Positions 14,080 through 28,400 of a DNA stretch of 64,000 bases are shown here, in pieces (within the stretch, counting starts at the first letter, position 1; each line of letters opens with the position of its first letter). The notes beneath the pieces are model-generated. The model was not told where the DNA came from. It did no database searches and saw nothing but the letters and a program-made list of their open reading frames with translations. This DNA is from Anthostomella pinea (Eukaryota; Ascomycota; Sordariomycetes; Xylariales; Xylariaceae): contig CAUWAG010000018.1 of assembly GCA_963556695.1 (NCBI GenBank), positions 4,154,001-4,218,000 on the forward strand, read 5' to 3'. The translations under genes and the position numbers were made by a program.

Positions 14080-14526
14080 TACTTCTGATTTTAACTATTT
14101 TAATAGACTGCGAGCGCATATTTAATTATTCCAAGTTAATAATTTTTTACTAACGTTATGATATTTAAATTATTACTTTTGAAAGTAATATAAAAGCTTA
14201 GAAATATCAATTTAATAATAACGTAAAAAGGTTATAATAGTTAATTATAGAACTTGTTGATAAACAAAGATATTCAAGTATGATAATAAACGTGTTTAAT
14301 ATAAAAGGTATAAACGATATTATTAAACTTAGTTCAAGCCAATTCGTTTAAATTCATTGTAATAATTAAAAGTAAACAATAATAATATTTTCTTTTCGAT
14401 AACCGCTTTTTTAGTCAAAGGATTTTACCACGTTAGATACAGTAATACATATATATCGAGTTAAAAAAAACTAATTGGTTTAAATTTATAATAAAAATCA
14501 AGAAATATTAACGACAGTACTCTTTT

Positions 14527-14782
14527 TATCACGATTTCGTAAATGTATTGTAAGGATACAGGGATTCTTATTAATTATTGACGTATAACGAACTCTGGTT
14601 AAAGGAAAAGAAAGATCTAGAGATGCACCCGAATTGGTGGGCAGCTGAATGTGGGCAGTCGTCCCCCACCAGACCCACCAGGGTATGGATCAACCTGTTG
14701 TCCAATCAGTTACGTGCTCAGTCCCGTGACCCAGGGACTATAGGGATCATTGCTAGACCTGATAAATGGTAGAACCATCACA
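14527..14782 (+). mobile_element. Solo LTR, TGTCACGA family (copy 1)
   Basis: A 256-bp element ending CCATCACA whose start reads TATCACG, probably from TGTCACG by one RIP-type change. The 5-bp duplication ctttt lies at 14522-14526 and 14783-14787. It is a near-identical inverted partner of the element at 14861-15116. Confidence 0.85.
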
Positions 14783-14860
14783 CTTTTTTTAATAACCGGT
14801 TTTTTAATTAGGTAATTTTACCGCTTTAAATATATAAAGCCTACTTTTTTACCGCACTTA

Positions 14861-15116
14861 TGTGATGGTTCCACCATCTATCAGGTCTAGCAATGGTACC
14901 CATGGTCCCCGGGTCACGTGACTGAGCACGTGACTGATCGGACAACAGGTTGATCCATACCCTGGTGGGTCTGGTGGGGGACGACTGCCCAAATCTAGCT
15001 GCCCACCAATTCGGGTGCATCTACAGATCTTTCTTTTCCTTTAACCAGAGTTTATTATACGTTAATAGTCAATAAGGGTCCTTGTATCCTTCCAATACAT
15101 TTACGGAATTGTTACA
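14861..15116 (-). mobile_element. Solo LTR, TGTCACGA family (copy 2, inverted)
   Basis: A 256-bp inverted copy of the preceding element, starting TGTGATGG on the plus strand. It has its own 5-bp duplication actta at 14856-14860 and 15117-15121. Because each copy has a private duplication, the pair reflects two independent insertions 78 bp apart and not one foldback element. Confidence 0.85.
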
Positions 15117-15361
15117 ACTTATACTTTTTGGTTACTTTAAAAATAAGATAAATATTTCTTATTAAAACAAATCCTTACTAACTTTTTTTCCATTAAAGTT
15201 ATAACGAATAAATTCTTCGTTACTTACCTTAAAATTTAAAAGTTCTTTTAAGTAATAAAAATACGCATTATTCATAGTAATATAAGTATGTAACCTTGTT
15301 ATCTCGCTATTTATTATTACCTTTATTTATATATATCAAACGATTTCTTTTTATTATCAAA

Positions 15362-15563
15362 TGTTAGATCCATGTGATTCCACAGTCAAACCATCCATAC
15401 AGAACCCACATGTATGATTAGATAAGAGATTAGATACCGGATTGTGAGGTCACTTAGCCAGACCTGCAGGTCCAGCTAGACTTCCCAATCCAACCATCAG
15501 CAATATCATGACCTTGACCCAATACTCGAGTATTATGATTGATCGTTCAAGCCTGTTCCAACA
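15362..15563 (+). mobile_element. Solo LTR, TGTTGGA family (copy 2)
   Basis: A 202-bp copy of the TGTTGGA family in the same orientation as the copy at 62679. The start reads TGTTAGA, a G-to-A change consistent with RIP on the other strand. No matching 5-bp flank remains (tcaaa and tatac), so one flank has probably mutated or the copy is rearranged. Confidence 0.75.
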
Positions 15564-16805
15564 TATACATATATATTCAAAGGTTGGTTTAGAAAAAATA
15601 TGTACGATTAAAAAATATTTTATATTGCTAATGTAGTTGTTATATAATTCAAAATCTTTTTTTTATAAGTTAAATATTTAATTTTAATACGAATTCACGT
15701 TAAACGCTTAACTTAAAGAAAAAAAAGAAAACTTATAGTGGGTAGACAAAACAACCCGAACACCTTTTAATTTTACTTCTCGCACTTTTACACACGCTTG
15801 TCAAAGACGTTATTTAATTAAAAATAAAGGAAAAATTCTCTAAATTAAGTTTTGTATATAAATATTAAACTATTAGTTTCATTTCGTTTATAAACGGTTC
15901 TTCTGTAATTAATAGTACTGCTTAAAAACTAGGTATATATTTATATAAATTTACCCTTTTATAACAGTTTTATAAAAATAAGTATAGAAAAACTAAATAA
16001 GCTATGTTTTAAATCGTAGAATATTCAAATTTTTATCAAAAAGACATTCAAATACATCGATTATATTAAAAGATGTAACAATAGGTATAATATAGCTAGT
16101 TCTACGTAGTTTTAATAAAATATCTATAATTATTTAAGTTAAAATACTTTTTGAATTTTGACTTTATTACGCCTTTAAAACTTTAAATATTTGTCTTTAT
16201 GCCGTAATTTTTTTCTCTTGCGTAAAGCTTTGAATGTAGTCATAAGAGGAGGGTTCTTTTATAAGATTAGGGTGTTCGGTATCTGTGCTGACCCACTGTA
16301 AGTTTAAAATTTAGCTACGTGATTTTTTCTACTAAAAATATATATTAGTAAACTGTATTATAAAAAACTAGTTACGGCTTTTTAAAACTTTCAAAAGTAT
16401 TAATCTTATTATAAACATTGTTTCAATTTTTTAAAACAATTAAAATCGTTTATAACAAAACAGCGTTAAAAATAAAAGCCTAGTCTAGCTATATAAAATA
16501 TTTTCAAAATATTTACTTATAAATACTATTATATAAGGCTAGCTACAGCGTTTTTAAACCCTAAAAGTATAAATATTACTATCAACATTCATTTTAAATT
16601 TAATATAGGTAATAATAAATACGGCATCCTTTTATTCGATCTTACCTTGCTTCTTATTTACAAAAAATATACCCAATTTAACACCTTTACACTTAAATTA
16701 AGTTTTAAATAACCTTATTAAGTCAACAAGGTACATTAAGCTTGCTTGACTTAGACTTAACAAGTTTTTCGGATTGGTCGAATTGATTGGATGAATGGGG
16801 TCGCT

Positions 16806-19440
16806 TCATGTGGTCGTTCATGTGGCGATTAGCCATTCTGTTATTATCTCCTGTTTGTGGAATCGTCGGACCACATGCCATAAGTGACTTGCCAGTACCT
16901 GAGATGACTGCTGCGAGATGCGCTCACTTCTGACTCCACGGTATTGGAAGGGGCCTGAAACAGAACTGTCCCTTGGGGAGAAGCCAGTGATTTCTTAGAG
17001 AATTGGACAGGTTCATCCCAGCTGCATTGCGCGCCTGAGGCCACACAGCCACATTGTGAGTAAGTATTTGAACCTTCAGTGTTTGATTTGGATGTCCTCG
17101 TTGAGAGACAACGTCCCCCAATAGGCACAGCTCCCTTTGTGACCGGTTGAGTAACTCAAATTCGCAGGAAATCCGCACCCAAGCTCTATTCTGTCATGAG
17201 ATCTATGCAGTTTCGTCGTCTTGAATACTAGAGTTACGGATAAGCAGGTCGTAATCCAGGCTCGGTGCCGAATGTTCTCCTGTTCATATTCACTGCAGTC
17301 ACGAATCCCGAGGTACCAGATCTTTCGCGGTGACGTCTGTTCACGTTACCGGTGTGGCGTGGCTTCGGATGAAGACCACTAGACCATAACAGCGAGACCG
17401 CTTCCATTCCCATACTCGAATCCGTGATCATTGAAGACGCAGACTTGCCTCAGCCACAGGCGTTTGAAAGGACAAGAGGCGATAGTGAAACGTGAAAATG
17501 GTGCTGGCAACGATGGGAAGGTAAGCCACCAACGTCGTCAATGTCGAGTTTAGCTTATAGTATGGATTTGTGCCTCTCCGAAAGACGCCGTCTCTCAATA
17601 GCACAATATGGCTGTATGGGGTCAGGACATGGTCATCGAGCTGCAACCGTATAGTACATCATCATCTGCACTTGGAGACCCATCGCTTCATATGAGACGT
17701 TCCTGATTGCAGGATGCTTGACTTGTACGAGTTCATATGCCTACTGTAGAGGGAAACCCGCAATACATCTCTGGGGATCTGGAGGTCCTGTGCGGCCTTT
17801 CAAATTGATGGTGAATTGAAGTTGTGGGTGAGATTGTTGACTCCGTGTATTCACTTTTCAGCCTGTGTGTAGCGAGTACGGATCCATGGTAGTAGTTGAC
17901 GATGGGATGCTTTGAGAACAAAGCCGTGTCGATTGGCGGGACACCTTACCATGCTCGTGGATAATGAAGGGCCGTCTGCTGATCTCGGAGGACAACTCTC
18001 AAGTAGAGAGCATAACAGTCCCTAGATGATTCAGCCCTCTGATTGCCTCAGGCACAACAAGGTAGATGAAGCCGAACTTCCGCCCATGGAGGCCAACTGT
18101 GTACTAGGTAGTTAGTGATGAACTTAGGTAACCGCATGAGCAACATGTGGCTTGCGAAGAAAACTCTAAATCAAAGGACCATGGCCGAATGCTTCCGTCA
18201 CAATGTCCTCAGGTGCAAAACACCTATCGGCACATGTAACACGTAGTTAGCGTTGAGATGCAAGCCAGCAATTGGAGTTCGCCGGGTCGCCAGGCCGCGG
18301 CGACACCGGCTGGCTGCATCGTACTGTCATCGCCGGTGGTCTGTTACAGTGACGTACCTCCAAAAATATATATCAAAAGTTGTAGAAAGCATACATGCAC
18401 AATCTAGATCAGCGCCAGTAGCATTGGATGTTTGACGTGGCGGCCAACGGCATCAGACAACTCAGGGTCAGGGAAATCGATGTATAAGTCCTCGCTATAC
18501 CATCGACTGCTCTTTATCGTATTGCATCCTCCCACAACGAATACTGTCAAAAGCAGAAAGTGAATGGACATCCACTGCCTCGTCTTTTGAACGGGAAAGA
18601 GCTCCCACCCGTTTACTAGTACCTCCTTCAATTAATTATGAGAAGATACTTGGCAAGCTTGGTTACCTCAGCAGGCTCTTAAGGTGTGCAGGTGCCGTGC
18701 TGTCACTGGGCCCCACCTGCACTTGCTTGGAAAGCTCCACCTTAGGACAGCAACCGGGTCGACCCACCTGGGCATTATTACGTCCATCGACCTTCAACTT
18801 GCATCTGCACCCGCACCACCTGCACCTCTAACCTTTTTCCACCTCAAGAGAGCTGTCTGCCTCATCACCAGCAATCTTCATCGTCAACACCAACCACCAA
18901 GCAACAAGCAACCAGTCCAAGCCGGGGAGACTTGCCTTCTCCAGCTTGCCCTATCCTCCCACTGCACTACTCCGAGTCTGGAACTGACGGATCAAGCGGC
19001 CTGCACCCGCCTGGACCATCTGCTTCTAGCTTCCAGCTTCCTCACAGAGCCATCTACACCCGACCTTGCATCATCCATCGCCTGGTAACCACTCACCCAC
19101 CCAACAACCCGCCAAATCCGAGCCTACCTCGACGCATCGCGACCGTCACTTTCGACGTGATCCCGCACTTCGACTTGCAAACGCCCCACAGTCCGATACC
19201 CGCAAGGCTGATCAGCTTTGGAGGCGAGGCGCCCACCACACCTCTCCCATCGCGCGCCGCTTCGTCACCCCACCTTGTGCACCGAGCAGCATACCCATAA
19301 TCCCACTCGAGAGGAGCAGTCCAAGTTGTATTGGATGCTCCGCAACGACGAGTCAAGTTGTCGTCACCGACTGCCTGATTATCTGGTAGTGGAGGGGGAG
19401 TTGATACTTTCTTTGCGGCATTGCCGCCCGGGCCTTCACC
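16806..19440. other. Intergenic region and 5' leader of the HECT ligase gene
   Basis: From 16806 to about 18650 only short frames occur, without recognisable domains. From about 18690 to 19440 the plus strand is rich in C and T, with many ACC/CACC words typical of Sordariomycete promoters and 5' leaders. It ends in the start context CACCATGG. Confidence 0.5.
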
Positions 19441-22400
19441 ATGGGAAAGATAACGAAGGCCATCCAACCTAAGCACAAGGAGACTCTGGTGAGTTCCTGC
19501 ACATACCGCTGTACTGTCGTTACGACCTACTGACTCGCTCTATTTCCAGTCTCCTTGGCTGCAAGAATTCGTCGATGCTGCCACTTCGACACCGTTACCG
19601 CACCTACCCACCAAGCTTGCCTCATTCCCGTCAAGATGGCCCTTCCCCCGGGGAGACTTGTATCATTGGATACCACTTCTAAACCGCTTCGACGGGATCA
19701 TGGAATCCTTCTGTGATGTCTACAAGTTGAATGAGGGCCCGCAAAGTCGAGACTTCGGCTGCGAGGTACTGTTGAGAGACGACTGGTTATCTGAGACGCA
19801 TGCAGAGCCTGACAAGATGCAGAAGCTGTCCGAGTTGGGCTACAGCAAGGATGGCGATGTCTCTCTTATCGTCTCGATCTTGAACTTTACTCAGATGCTG
19901 CTAGACCACTGCGGCAACCGCAGTATCTACGCCAGCAGCGCCCACCTCAACGATCTGCTCCACAGTACCGACTTCACCGTCATCTGCGCTGCCCTCAAGG
20001 TTGGTGTTGAGCTGGCCCAGCGCTATCAGGCATCTGTGAAGCGCTTCAATCATGGCATGACAACGCGTCAAGTACACACCGCGATTCTGTCGAACCACTA
20101 CAACATCGACCTGGATCGCGTGCAGCACATAGCCCAGCCGTTTGCCAAGACGCCTATAGTCAAGTCCGCGGACTCCCTGCCTCTATCTACACCAGGTAGT
20201 GCTAGCAAGGTCAAGGAAAAGTCGCATGGCGGAAGTCCAAAGAACGTAGCCGCCATGTTTGCGAACGATCTTTGCGCGATCGCAAAAGCTGACTCTACGG
20301 AAAATGCCGGTTCTCGAGCACGTTGGAATGGCTGGGCCGATGTGAAGCTTGCATATTATCCTGTATCGGCCCTTTCTACGCAAGAACCGACCCAGCCATC
20401 CCTGCCTGATCGAGCCTCTAACCCGAATGCACCGTTAACGCCAACGCCTCTCAGACGCAGCAACACGGCTGCTTCCACACAGGTAACCGCGCGAGCGAAT
20501 CGTCAGGGATCTTCAGAGGACAGCCAGGCCTCCGCTTCTCGATCTCCCGTCGTAGGACGCGAGGAAAGTGGCCCCCCGGGTCAGAAATCTCTCGAGATAC
20601 CTCAATCTTCGGTCGTCTCTTCATCCATATATCAGCTCCTGGACAGAGTACCTGCGGGTATGCCAAAAGAGACTCGCTACGAGTTCCTGAACCGACTCCG
20701 GGTTGCCAAAGCGTTGAGCGGCTCGGTTGAGACTCGACAACAAGCACTCATGGCGCGACTACTCGCCATACAGAACCTGGCATACATCTATGTAGAGCCC
20801 ACGTTCATTGAAAAGGTGCTCAGACAGGATAGTGATGAGCCGCGCCGTTTCCAACTCGTGTACCAGCTTGCTGAGCTGATCCATCCCGGTGCTGACGGTG
20901 TGACCACCGTGCCTCTCGAGCTTCAGTCCGTCGCACTATCATTGCTCGAAGCAATCGCCGGATTCCATAACAAGGTTCCCGATATATTCTCGGCGTTGAA
21001 TGCGACGGTAAACCATGGCGTGCTGCTATACGTCATCAGAAAAGCAGTTTCCGAGATGAAAGAGGATGACGCTGGTGAGCAAAGGACCGAAAAGGATGAG
21101 TGGAGGGATAACCTCTTTTCGCTCACACTTCACATCACCATGGCCATGGCCAATACCTCAACGCGTAATACGCCCGAGATCATCTCTGCCGGACTCTTGG
21201 ATATCATGGTTGAGGTTCTTAACCTCAGGTCCAACATAGCCGAGCGGACATATGGCACCCTGGTAGGCTTCCTGGACCAGCTCATCTACAATGTCACAAC
21301 GTCTTTCCAATCTTTGGTCAATGCGAACGGTCTTGACGCTATTACCAACCTGATCACCCACGAGGTTGAGTTAGCCAAAAAGCTCATGGCTGAGGGCAAG
21401 GGTACACCGACAAATCACCGGTCACACGTAGTGGACTATGAGATCCCCTTCTACCAGCAACAAAACCTGAAGTTCCTTCTGAAATTCATTCACCACCTGA
21501 TGTCCAACGCTTACGCCTACGGTGGAAGCACTGATCGTCTACTCAGAAATCTAGTCGATAAGTCTGATTTGCTCGGCAGCTTTCGCGAGATCATTGAGAA
21601 CATGGCGCTTTTTGGCTCCTTGGTATGGACTAATGCTGTGACGATCCTGAGTGACTTTCTCAACAATGATCCTACGAGTTTCTCGGCTATCTTCGAGGCC
21701 GGGTTGATTCAGAGTTACATCACGGCTTTGACAGGCCGACCTGTTACGATCGGACAATCTAAGGACACGGGAACAGGAGCTACGGAGAGGAGAACCGATG
21801 ATGACGATTCAGCTACGGATTCCCCTACACCGGATTTGGAGCCTGACACCAGACCACACCCCCCTCCCCAGGAGAGTCTGGAAGCATCCCGAGAAGGTCC
21901 TCTAGCCCATGGAATACTGCCATCCTCGGATCCAATTGCCATCGTGCCCACTGTTCTGAACGCCATCTGCTTGAATAATCAGGGTATGAAATTGGTCGTC
22001 TCCTCACGCGCCTTCGATAGTTTCTTTGAGATTTTCGAAAGCCCTGAGCATGTCCGAATCATGGCAGCGGATGACACGCTGGCTCACACGGTTGGCGGTA
22101 GCTTTGATGAGCTTGCAAGACATCATCCATCCCTCAGAACTGCCATTGCGCACGCAGTTCTGGACATGGTGGCCCGAGTCACGCATCTCGCTCGGGTCAA
22201 GGCTCGGGACGACAAATGGGGAGCGAAGCTATATGTCACAGACTCCGATGGGCAAGAACTGATAGCTGATGAGGGGCTTCTGGCTGAACCGTCGGTATTG
22301 CCTTCTGCGAAAGGGAAAGGCAAGGCCGTAGCTTCGGTTAACGATGCCGATGTTCAAATGACAGATGCGAGCTCCGAACAGGCGCCAACCTCAGGTTCGA

Positions 22401-25400
22401 CGCAGAGTCCCTCTTCTGTCCATAAGTCGATCGGCCCTTACATCTATGCTCTGGCACAGTTCCTGTCCCAGTACGTCACCAACTCGAGTCTGAAGACCAG
22501 TTTCATACAGAATGGCGGAATAGAGCAGCTCCTTGATCTCTGTACCTCCCCAAGTCTGCCGCATGATTTTGGAGACACTGCAGCGTCTCGAAGCCTGCAA
22601 ACAGTGATCTCTCAACTGATAGAGGCCTCTCCCATCATCGGCCTCCCTTCGCTGCTGAAACGAACACAAGCCGCGATTGATGTGCTAGATCCAGTCCTCA
22701 AGGCACAAAGCACAACGTCGTATCTCGGGCCTTGCATTACAGACGTCGCCAACCTAAGCGACCAGACAGACCCCGAGTTGGTCAGCCATTTGGCCCATGG
22801 AACACCAGTGGCCAAGGCATTACTCAACACCCAACTATTGATCAAAATTCTCCACCAATGCTTTCCGTTCTCCTCCCGCACTCAAACGATCACGCTGCAT
22901 GCTGTCAACGTCTTCGATTACTACAGCCGCTTGGTCAAGTCGCTAGGACCTCTTCTACGCGCTGCAATTCTGGAGGATGCATCTATGACCTGCATCGTTC
23001 CTCAAAACTGGACGAGACAAGGACAGGACCGGCAAGGCCCCACTCCCGGTGCGCCGAATTCTGATTTTGATGTGGCGGGTCTGCCGGATGTCTTGTCGTC
23101 GGCTGCCTTGTGGAAGTCTACCGCCGAAAAGGGCCCGGGTCAAGGCCTTACCAAGAGTGAGCAGTCGGGTCCGCGCTACCAGAACTACCAGACACTTACG
23201 ACCTTGCTTCACGGCTTAATGCCTGCTATCTTTCCGGTCTTCCAAACTCTTGGAAAGGCTCTGTTGCCGAAGCGCGAACGTGAGCCATACCTCAGGATTC
23301 ATCATGTGCAACTGGCGGAGGAGTTGGCCCAGACGCTTTTGAGTCAACTCGAGTTGCCTGAACGGGAGACGACGTCGAAGGATTATCGCTATTGGATCGT
23401 TATGCTGCATGCCGTCCATGAAGTGCTGGTTAACCGTGCGGCCGATAGTAAGTACCGGCTGTGCCATTCGGAATATGCATTTAGCTAATCCTACTAGCCC
23501 GCCCTGACCGGCAGATACCACCTCAAATCATCGCCCCAGTGTTGATCGCTTTCAAGAAATTTGACGGCTTGAAGCTTCTCAACACAATGCTACGCATGTT
23601 CAAGAATGAGGTCTGCAAGGACCACAAGGGCGAGGAAGAGGAGTCCATGTCAAGATTGGCAATCATCGGTTTTAAGAAAATTCTTGACATCTACGCTATG
23701 ATCGTGAACGGGAAAGTCATCAGCGAATCCCTCATGCCGATCAACATCCTGTCACGCGGTGCTAACGACGGCAATCGCGACCCTGCCCGACGACAAGAAC
23801 TTCAAGTTGCTCCCAGCCTGGTGGTAGAACTACGAATGATCATACTACCAGTGATGCGGGAATTATGGGACTCGCCGTTAGTCGAGAAAGGAACGGCAGC
23901 CACTCTTGCCAAGATGATTAACATTCTGAAGTCTATCTCGAATGCTGACAACGAGAATGGCGCTTATAAGCGCACTGACAAGGTACGGGTGCACCCTTCT
24001 TATACCCAATCTGGCCGGGCATAATATGATTTGCGTCGTAAGTATATGTTTGGTGGTTATCCGCACGAGGAAGTCCTTGGGGTAATCACTCAGCCTGAAA
24101 ACTCATGTAAATCGTTTTGCTACTCGCTTGCCAGGTTATTGTTCCAATGCTGACCGATACCAGAGCCCCCAACCCGAAATTCTGCAGTCCAAGTCTGTTC
24201 AGTTCCCATGGTCGAAGCGTAAGGACGAAGTTGCACGACTAACCACAAGTGCCGCTTGGCCAGAGGATCTTGTCCGGGAGGCTGTCTACAGGACGTACGT
24301 ATCAAGTAATTCCGCTTCACAAGCTTCTGAGTACTGTGCAGCACATCAAAAGGGCATGGCCGGATCTCGAAACCCCATACCTGAAGACGAAGCATCAGAA
24401 GATGCGGAGACCGGCCCTGCAGCTGAAAGTAGCGCAGTGGCCGAAGGGGAGCCCTTGGCTTTAGAACTGCCTGAAGACCTGCCTCCTGGTATTCTGGATG
24501 ATGACATCATTGGTGAGCTGAGAGAAGCCGCAGCGCTGTCGAATGGCAATGATTTGGACACACCAGGCGCTACAGTCTTCGGCCAGGAAGCCAATGGAAC
24601 CGGCTCTTCCTCCACGAGTCCCGCCCAAGGCCCTTCGGCCGAAGCGACTGCGGAGACTGATGACCAGAATCGCCCAGCTGTAGCCAAGGAAGATCTGGAT
24701 GCAGAGCGCACCAAACTCCGCTTGAACTTCATCGATAGGTGTCTGGATGTTATAAGGGCGCATCCAGATTCAACCCACGAGGTTTCTGAGCTGATAACGG
24801 CGATCGTCACACGAACCCCCGGTGACGAACTGTCGGCCAGGCAGGAGATGGGTGAGACGCTGGTAAATGCATTGATGTCATTTGCCATGGATGACGACCT
24901 CAAGTCCAACGGGCGAAGCATTGCTGCTTATGCCCATCTCCTATCTCTCCTTCTCCAAGATAAGGTCTTCTTCAGAGCCACTGTGAGCACACTGAAGGAG
25001 AACGTCGGCGAATTCCTACGCTTTCTCCATGTTCCTGCGTCGCCCTCCACGGAAGATCTTGCTCCGTGGATCCCCTACGTGCTCCTGGTTTTCGAGATCC
25101 TGTTGAGCGACGACGAGCAACCGGGCGAGATCAAATGGAAGGCTCCTACGACCGAGAACGATCCCATCGAGCCACTAGAGTGGTCCCAGACAGATTTGAA
25201 CGTCAAGAGCGACGATCGTAGTACCCTGCTCGGGTCAGTACTCGAGATACTGCCTCGCATAGGCAAGGATGAATCATTGGCAGTATCCGTGCTACGGATC
25301 CTGGTTATCATGACTCGAGACCGTGCAATTGCTCGACAAGTTGGCGACAAGAAGAACTTGCAGCGTTTATTTGTGACCGCAAAGCAGCTTTCTGGTGTCG

Positions 25401-28400
25401 GTGCCCCACGTCTCAGCGAAACGAGGATTGCCTCAAACATCGTGACGGTTCTTCGTCATGTTATCGAGGACGAAGAAGTCGTCAAGCAAATGATGAGAAG
25501 TGAGATTCGGGCGTACTTTGACAGTGGACGCAATACCCGCCCTCTCGACCCAGCGGCTTTCCTGCGACATTTCTCAGCTATCGCCTTACGTGATCCCAGT
25601 TTGTTCGTAGACGTCTCGAATGAGATGTTGAAACTCAGTCGATGGGGTCCACCCGAAAGTGCTCGCGGGCAGGCGATATCCCTGAAGGAGTTGGCTCCGG
25701 AGCCACCGAAGGACGATGTGACGCCGACTGTGCGTGCTACAGAGGACCTGTCTATTCAGGATGTTAAGCCGTCTACTGAGAGCGGAGACAAACAAATGGA
25801 GGACGCGTCCAAGCCCAGCACCCAAGATGTCAAGCGGCCTGTGCTGGAGAATCCCGATGGCGTGGTCCACTTCCTCCTCTGCGAGCTTCTGAACTACAAG
25901 GAAGTCGATGACAAAGACGCGTCCCAAGCTACCAATGATGGGAAGTCAGCTGAAGATCAAGGTTCATCTGCTACTACGGCCGCCCCTGAGACCGAGAGCC
26001 GCCCTGGTGATGGTAAGGAGAAGAAGGCGAAGATCGCTTTCCGAACCGAAGAGCATCCCATTTTCATATACCGTTGCTTCCTGCTCCACTGCCTCGCTGA
26101 GCTCCTTCAAAGCTACAATCGGACCAAGGTCGAGTTCATCAACTTTAAGAGAAACGCCCCTCTCTTCGCCAACACTCCTGTCAAGCCCCGATCTAGCGTC
26201 CTGAACTACCTACTTACCGATCTTCTGTACCCAAGCCACATGGACACTCCTTCGGATACAATAGTCCACAAGAAGAAGTATGCCACGGCAATCCAAACGC
26301 AGAATCTGCTGGTTGCTCTCGTGAGCAAGACTGGAGAGAAACCCGCTGATCGAAGCCGCGAAAAGTACGACTACGATGATGAACCCGACTTGCTCTTTGT
26401 GCGAAGGTTTGTCCTGGACACTATCCAGAAGGCCTACAAGGACGCTTCCACATCTGGTGATCCTTTCGACTCTAGGTATGCCAGGATGCTAGCACTTGCA
26501 GAGGTCATGCATCTTATGATGGGTGATAAGGACAAGGACTCGCCTGTGCCAGCCCGAACGAGCCACGAACCCCCTGAGCGTTCCCAGGCCCAGATCAGGC
26601 GGCTCATGTATGAGAAGGGTTATCTTGCTTCACTGACGACGTCGATCGCGGACATCGATCTCGCCTTCCCGCCCGTGAAGCGAACCATCAAGTATATTCT
26701 TCGTGTTCTCCGGATCTTGACGAGCACCGCTATCCATCTGAGCCATTCCAATATTCTTCCCGCCAGCCCGACGCAAGATAACGCGGACGACGAGCTTGTT
26801 TCGGCCAGTTCCCTTTCTGATATGGAAGATGATCGAGAAGAGACTCCAGATCTCTACCGCAACTCGGCTCTTGGCATGTTGGAACCTGGCAGAGGTGGAG
26901 ATGGAGATTATTCCGAAGACTCGGAAGAAGGTGGGCCTACCTCATCTATTTCATTTTTCGGTGTTTTACTAACAACCATCTCCAGATGAGGACGAAGAGA
27001 TGTATGACGATGAGTACGACGAGCAGATGGGATACGAGTCCGAAGACCGGGAAGAAGACGTCAGCGACAGAGACGAAGAAGAAGAAGGTCTCGAAGGCAT
27101 GGGTCCCATCGAAGGCCTCTCTGGTGATCACGACGTCATTGAAGTCACAATGGAGGATGATGACGATGACGATGATGATGACATGGACGAGGACGACGAT
27201 GAAGATGGCAGTGAAGATGACGACGAACTCGACTCCGATGAAATGGACGAAGACGATGATCGTATTGAAATTGTTGACGACGAGGGCAACCCACTCGAAG
27301 ATGATGGCGCCTCCGGTTGGGAAAGTGAGACGGACGACGCGGATGACGATGAGATAAGAGCGGAATACGAGGCAGAGGCCCAGGATCTGCAAGAGGCTGA
27401 CATCCATGATCTAGATGTCGATGGGCTTGGCCGATTTGGTAACATCATGCGTGCTATCGAGGAAGAAGGAGACTTCGAGGGAGTCGACGAAATGCATCAG
27501 CTCAACGACCGATACATCGAAGACGACGATGAGGATGGTGCGTCTAGCATTCCTTTGGGGCAACGCCTGACTGACTGATGCACAGAAGACGAGGACGAAG
27601 AAGTCGACATCGACGATGAGTATGCATATGAAGACGATTATCCAAGTAAGTCGCAGTCGATTCTCTCGCGGATCCAACACAAAATAACTCCCACTGACCT
27701 CGTTTCCAATTAAAGACGATCCTCCACCTCATGATGCGAACCACCCAAGTCCGGGATGGGATACCCTCATCGTGGAGCCTCCTGGCATGTTCGGCGGGCA
27801 TCATCATCGACATCGGCATGGACCCCGTAGCCCCTTGCCCCCTATGCCATTCATGGTGGGGTCGCGTGACCCCCTTGGCAATTTTGGCGGTATGTCAGAA
27901 GATAATTCTCATCGTGTGGATCCTGCTCTCATTGGCGCCATGCTTGAACAACAAGAGCTTGCCAACATTGAGCGCCTTCGAAGCGCACGCAGACGCCTCC
28001 AGGCTAACTCATACCCAGACCCACGGGGTTTTGTCCGGGGCCATCGGCACGACGGACGGACTTCTAACAACGAAGATGGCATGAACCCTCTACTTCGACG
28101 AGCCAACGATAACGGTCAAGATGCGGTGCCCCGGCCTACTAACCCTAGCAATCTGGTTCGGCTCGGCCTGCCTGGCAGTATTCTGGGCGGTGTTAGCATT
28201 GACAGCTCGTTGTCTATCCTAGACAGTCTGATGGCTTCGCTCCCCGTCTCAATCGGTCGTCACGGACAAGCCCTTCACTTTCAGATAAGTGGCGGAGGAC
28301 CGCCGCGCCCTGAGTTCAGTGACCTACCTTTCCCCTCCTTCGCTTCGCATTCACGAGAAAGTCGCGCAGATAGCCGCCCTGACGTCTACCAGGAACCCAT

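Noticed and set aside
14527..15116. One large foldback transposon made of the inverted 256-bp arms
   Set aside because: Each arm has its own 5-bp target duplication, which a single foldback element would not have.
23983..24133. Acceptor ttgccag at 24134 for the HECT ligase intron 3
   Set aside because: It leads to a stop after about 33 codons; the later acceptor at 24163 keeps the UBA-containing frame.
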